Shown one piece after another: positions 4,618-6,292 of a stretch of DNA of 6,292 nt. Positions within the stretch are counted from its first letter, which is position 1. The number at the start of each line of letters is the position of its first letter. The notes under the pieces are model-generated. The model did no database searches. It was not told the DNA's origin and worked only from the letters and a program-made list of their open reading frames with translations. The position numbers and the translations under genes are program-made. This DNA is from Haemophilus parahaemolyticus (GTDB taxonomy: Bacteria; Pseudomonadota; Gammaproteobacteria; Enterobacterales; Pasteurellaceae), in contig NZ_JAHAHT010000102.1 of NCBI RefSeq assembly GCF_018373095.1, positions 1 to 6,292 of the forward strand. Reading direction: 5' to 3'.

Positions 4618-6063
4618 ATGAACATTCTTTACATTCTTTTAGACCAAATCCGCAAAGATATGCTTGGGGCTTATGGGCATCAAATAGTGAAAACACCCAA
4701 TATCGACCGTCTTGCCAAAGACGGTATTCGTTTCAATAACGCCTTCACGCCCGCCTCGGTTTGTGGGCCTGCACGCACTTCACTTTTCACAGGCTTAATG
4801 CCTTCCACCCACGGCATTATTCGTAACGGTGAAAAAGGCGGCACGGGCGAGATTTCTCAATCAGCCCCAAACATCGGAAAACTGGAAGGCTACAACACCT
4901 ATGTAGTCGGAAAATGGCACGTTGGCACCAAATCTGTGCCTGAAGATTATGGCATTCAAGGACACAATTTTGACGGCTACGGCTACCCTGGTAGCGGCGT
5001 GTATAAAAACCTCGTGTTTAACCAACCGCCAACACACTCCAACCGCTATAAAGAGTGGCTGGAAGAAAAAGGCTATGAGATTCCAGAGGTGAGCAATGCC
5101 TATTTTGGCGACAACCCACACTTACGGGTGCAAGAGCTTTGTGGCTTGCTTTCTGGCAGCAAAGAGCAAACCATTCCGTATTTCATTATTGACGAAGCAA
5201 AAAAATATATCGGGCAATCTTTGGCGGAAGGCAAACCGTTTTTTGCGTGGATCAACTTCTGGGGCCCGCACACACCGTGCATTGTGCCAGAGCCTTATTA
5301 CTCTATGTATCGCAAAGAAGATGTGGTGCTAGATGAGAGCTTTTTTAAACCGCTTGAAGGCAAACCGAACCACTACCGCACCATCTCCAAAATGTGGGGA
5401 ATGTGGGAAGCGAGCGAAGATCATTGGAAAGAAGTGATTACCAAATTCTGGGGTTACATTACCTTGATTGATGATGCAATTGGCGACCTGTTCGCTTTCC
5501 TTGAAGAAAAAGGCATTTACGACAGCAGCTTCATTGTTGCCACCGCTGACCATGGCGATGCGATGGGCGCTCATCGAATGATTGAAAAAGGCGAATTTAT
5601 GTTTGATACTACCTACAACATTCCGATGATTATTAAAGACCCAAACTCCAATCGCAACAATCAGCAAGATGATAACCTTGTCTATTTGCACGACTTGACC
5701 TCTACGGTGTATGATTTAGCCCAACAGCCAATCCCAACAGCCTTTGAAGGCGAAAGCATTTTGCCGATTGTGCGTAAAAATCAAGATAACCAACGCAAAG
5801 GTGTGTTAGCACAATTGGCGGGGCATTTTGTCTATTTCGAGCAACGAATGTGGCATCGTAAAGATTACAAACTGGTGTTCAACGCCTCTGATGTAGGCGA
5901 GCTTTACGATGTGAAAAACGACCCTGCAGAAATGCACAATCTCTTCTACAAGTCAGAATATCAAGCGGTTAAAAAAGAAATGCTAGCGGAAATGCACGCG
6001 GAAATGGTACGGTTAAAAGATCCATTGGAGAATTGGGTTTATCGTATCATCAATGAAATTTAA
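4618..6063 (+). CDS. Cytoplasmic cysteine-type sulfatase, YidJ-like
   Basis: A 481-residue sulfatase of the alkaline-phosphatase superfamily, which hydrolyses sulfate esters with a formylglycine made from Cys. Catalytic residues in order: Asp9-Gln10 (metal), Cys49-Gly-Pro-Ala-Arg53 (formylglycine motif, followed by TSLFTG), Lys99 and His101 in GKWH, His218 in WGPH, Asp311-His312 in DHGD, and Lys324. The C-terminal part (DYKLVFN...GELYDVKNDPAEMHNL, 416-442) resembles E. coli YidJ as I remember it. There is no signal peptide: catalytic Asp9 follows the start at once, so the enzyme should act in the cytoplasm on imported substrate. I chose ATG 4618 because GGAG (4609-4612) lies 5 bases upstream; an in-frame GTG at 4573 falls in the hairpin region. 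No maturase gene is visible. A phosphonate or phosphodiester hydrolase of the same superfamily is the main alternative. Confidence 0.88.
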   Translation: MNILYILLDQIRKDMLGAYGHQIVKTPNIDRLAKDGIRFNNAFTPASVCGPARTSLFTGLMPSTHGIIRNGEKGGTGEISQSAPNIGKLEGYNTYVVGKWHVGTKSVPEDYGIQGHNFDGYGYPGSGVYKNLVFNQPPTHSNRYKEWLEEKGYEIPEVSNAYFGDNPHLRVQELCGLLSGSKEQTIPYFIIDEAKKYIGQSLAEGKPFFAWINFWGPHTPCIVPEPYYSMYRKEDVVLDESFFKPLEGKPNHYRTISKMWGMWEASEDHWKEVITKFWGYITLIDDAIGDLFAFLEEKGIYDSSFIVATADHGDAMGAHRMIEKGEFMFDTTYNIPMIIKDPNSNRNNQQDDNLVYLHDLTSTVYDLAQQPIPTAFEGESILPIVRKNQDNQRKGVLAQLAGHFVYFEQRMWHRKDYKLVFNASDVGELYDVKNDPAEMHNLFYKSEYQAVKKEMLAEMHAEMVRLKDPLENWVYRIINEI

Positions 6064-6077
6064 CGCATGGAGTATTT

Positions 6078-6292
6078 ATGGAAAAAGTCCCAATTAAACC
6101 TACCGAACTCAACCACTGCCAACTCACGGCATTAAGCCTACTTCCAAAAGGCACGACTGTTTACGAACAAGGTGAAACCGCACACGGTTTTTACTACGTT
6201 TCCTCAGGTTTAATCGGACTTTTTCACACTCTTGAAAATGGCAAAGAGAGCCTTGTTCGCCTCTATTCCCACGGCGATTATTTTGGCTTTCG
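6078..6292 (+). CDS. Crp/Fnr-family transcriptional regulator, partial (N-terminal 71 residues)
   Basis: Starts at ATG 6078, with GGAG (6069-6072) 5 bases upstream and only 14 bases after the sulfatase stop, so it is very likely in the same operon. It is cut by the right edge. The visible part is the beginning of a cyclic-nucleotide-binding-type jelly roll: LPKGTTVYEQGE (22-33), FYYVSSGLIGLF (38-49), LVRLYSHGDYFGF (59-71), with the Gly-Asp-x-Phe-Gly pattern of the family. Only one Cys (Cys14) appears in the N-terminal region, so an FNR-type iron-sulfur cluster looks unlikely. The helix-turn-helix lies outside the window. Its place in the operon and the two TATGA-N6-TCATA dyads at 2678 and 2761 suggest a local regulator of the sulfatase system. 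The ligand is unknown. Confidence 0.8.
   Translation, partial: MEKVPIKPTELNHCQLTALSLLPKGTTVYEQGETAHGFYYVSSGLIGLFHTLENGKESLVRLYSHGDYFGF

Noticed and set aside
5329..5691. Minus-strand 120-residue open frame inside the sulfatase gene
   Set aside because: It is antisense to the catalytic DHG region, and no domain or ribosome binding site was noticed.

Overview
The window looks like chromosome of a Pasteurellaceae species from the clade that uses the Actinobacillus pleuropneumoniae-type DNA uptake signal (Actinobacillus, Mannheimia, Bibersteinia and relatives). The exact 9-mer ACAAGCGGT or its complement occurs four times (958, 1773, 1810, 2240), with further one-base variants at 4560, 5349 and 5961. 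Several copies are paired head to head as hairpins behind genes, as this family is known to do. The DNA is AT-rich and genes start behind ordinary GGAG/AGGAG ribosome binding sites. The species cannot be fixed from the sequence alone. Left part (1-952): a partial surface lipoprotein gene on the minus strand, with a lipobox and a long tract of Lys-Ala-Glu-Glu-Ala-Arg repeats, is divergent from a small XRE-type helix-turn-helix regulator. Three GGTAA/TTACC half-sites lie just before the regulator and are a likely operator. Middle (958-1823): a two-gene cassette of the toxin-antitoxin kind, a 60-residue small protein overlapping a GNAT-fold protein by 37 bases. It is bracketed by two nearly identical inverted-uptake-signal hairpins in direct orientation. 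Right part (1822-6292): a TauE/SafE-type permease gene on the minus strand is divergent from an operon of a sodium:solute symporter (YidK-like), a cysteine-type sulfatase without a signal peptide (YidJ-like) and the start of a Crp/Fnr-family regulator. My reading is a compact utilisation system: the symporter imports a sulfated solute, the cytoplasmic sulfatase removes the sulfate, TauE/SafE expels the sulfur oxyanion, and the regulator controls both arms. The most interesting signal is in the 223-base divergent control region of this system. It holds one perfect CRP site (TGTGA-N6-TCACA) and two matching dyads of a different specificity (TATGA-N6-TCATA). Each dyad sits about 41 bases upstream of the start predicted for one of the two divergent promoters, the class II activator position. 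The TATGA dyads are good candidates for the operator of the Crp/Fnr-family protein encoded at the right end.
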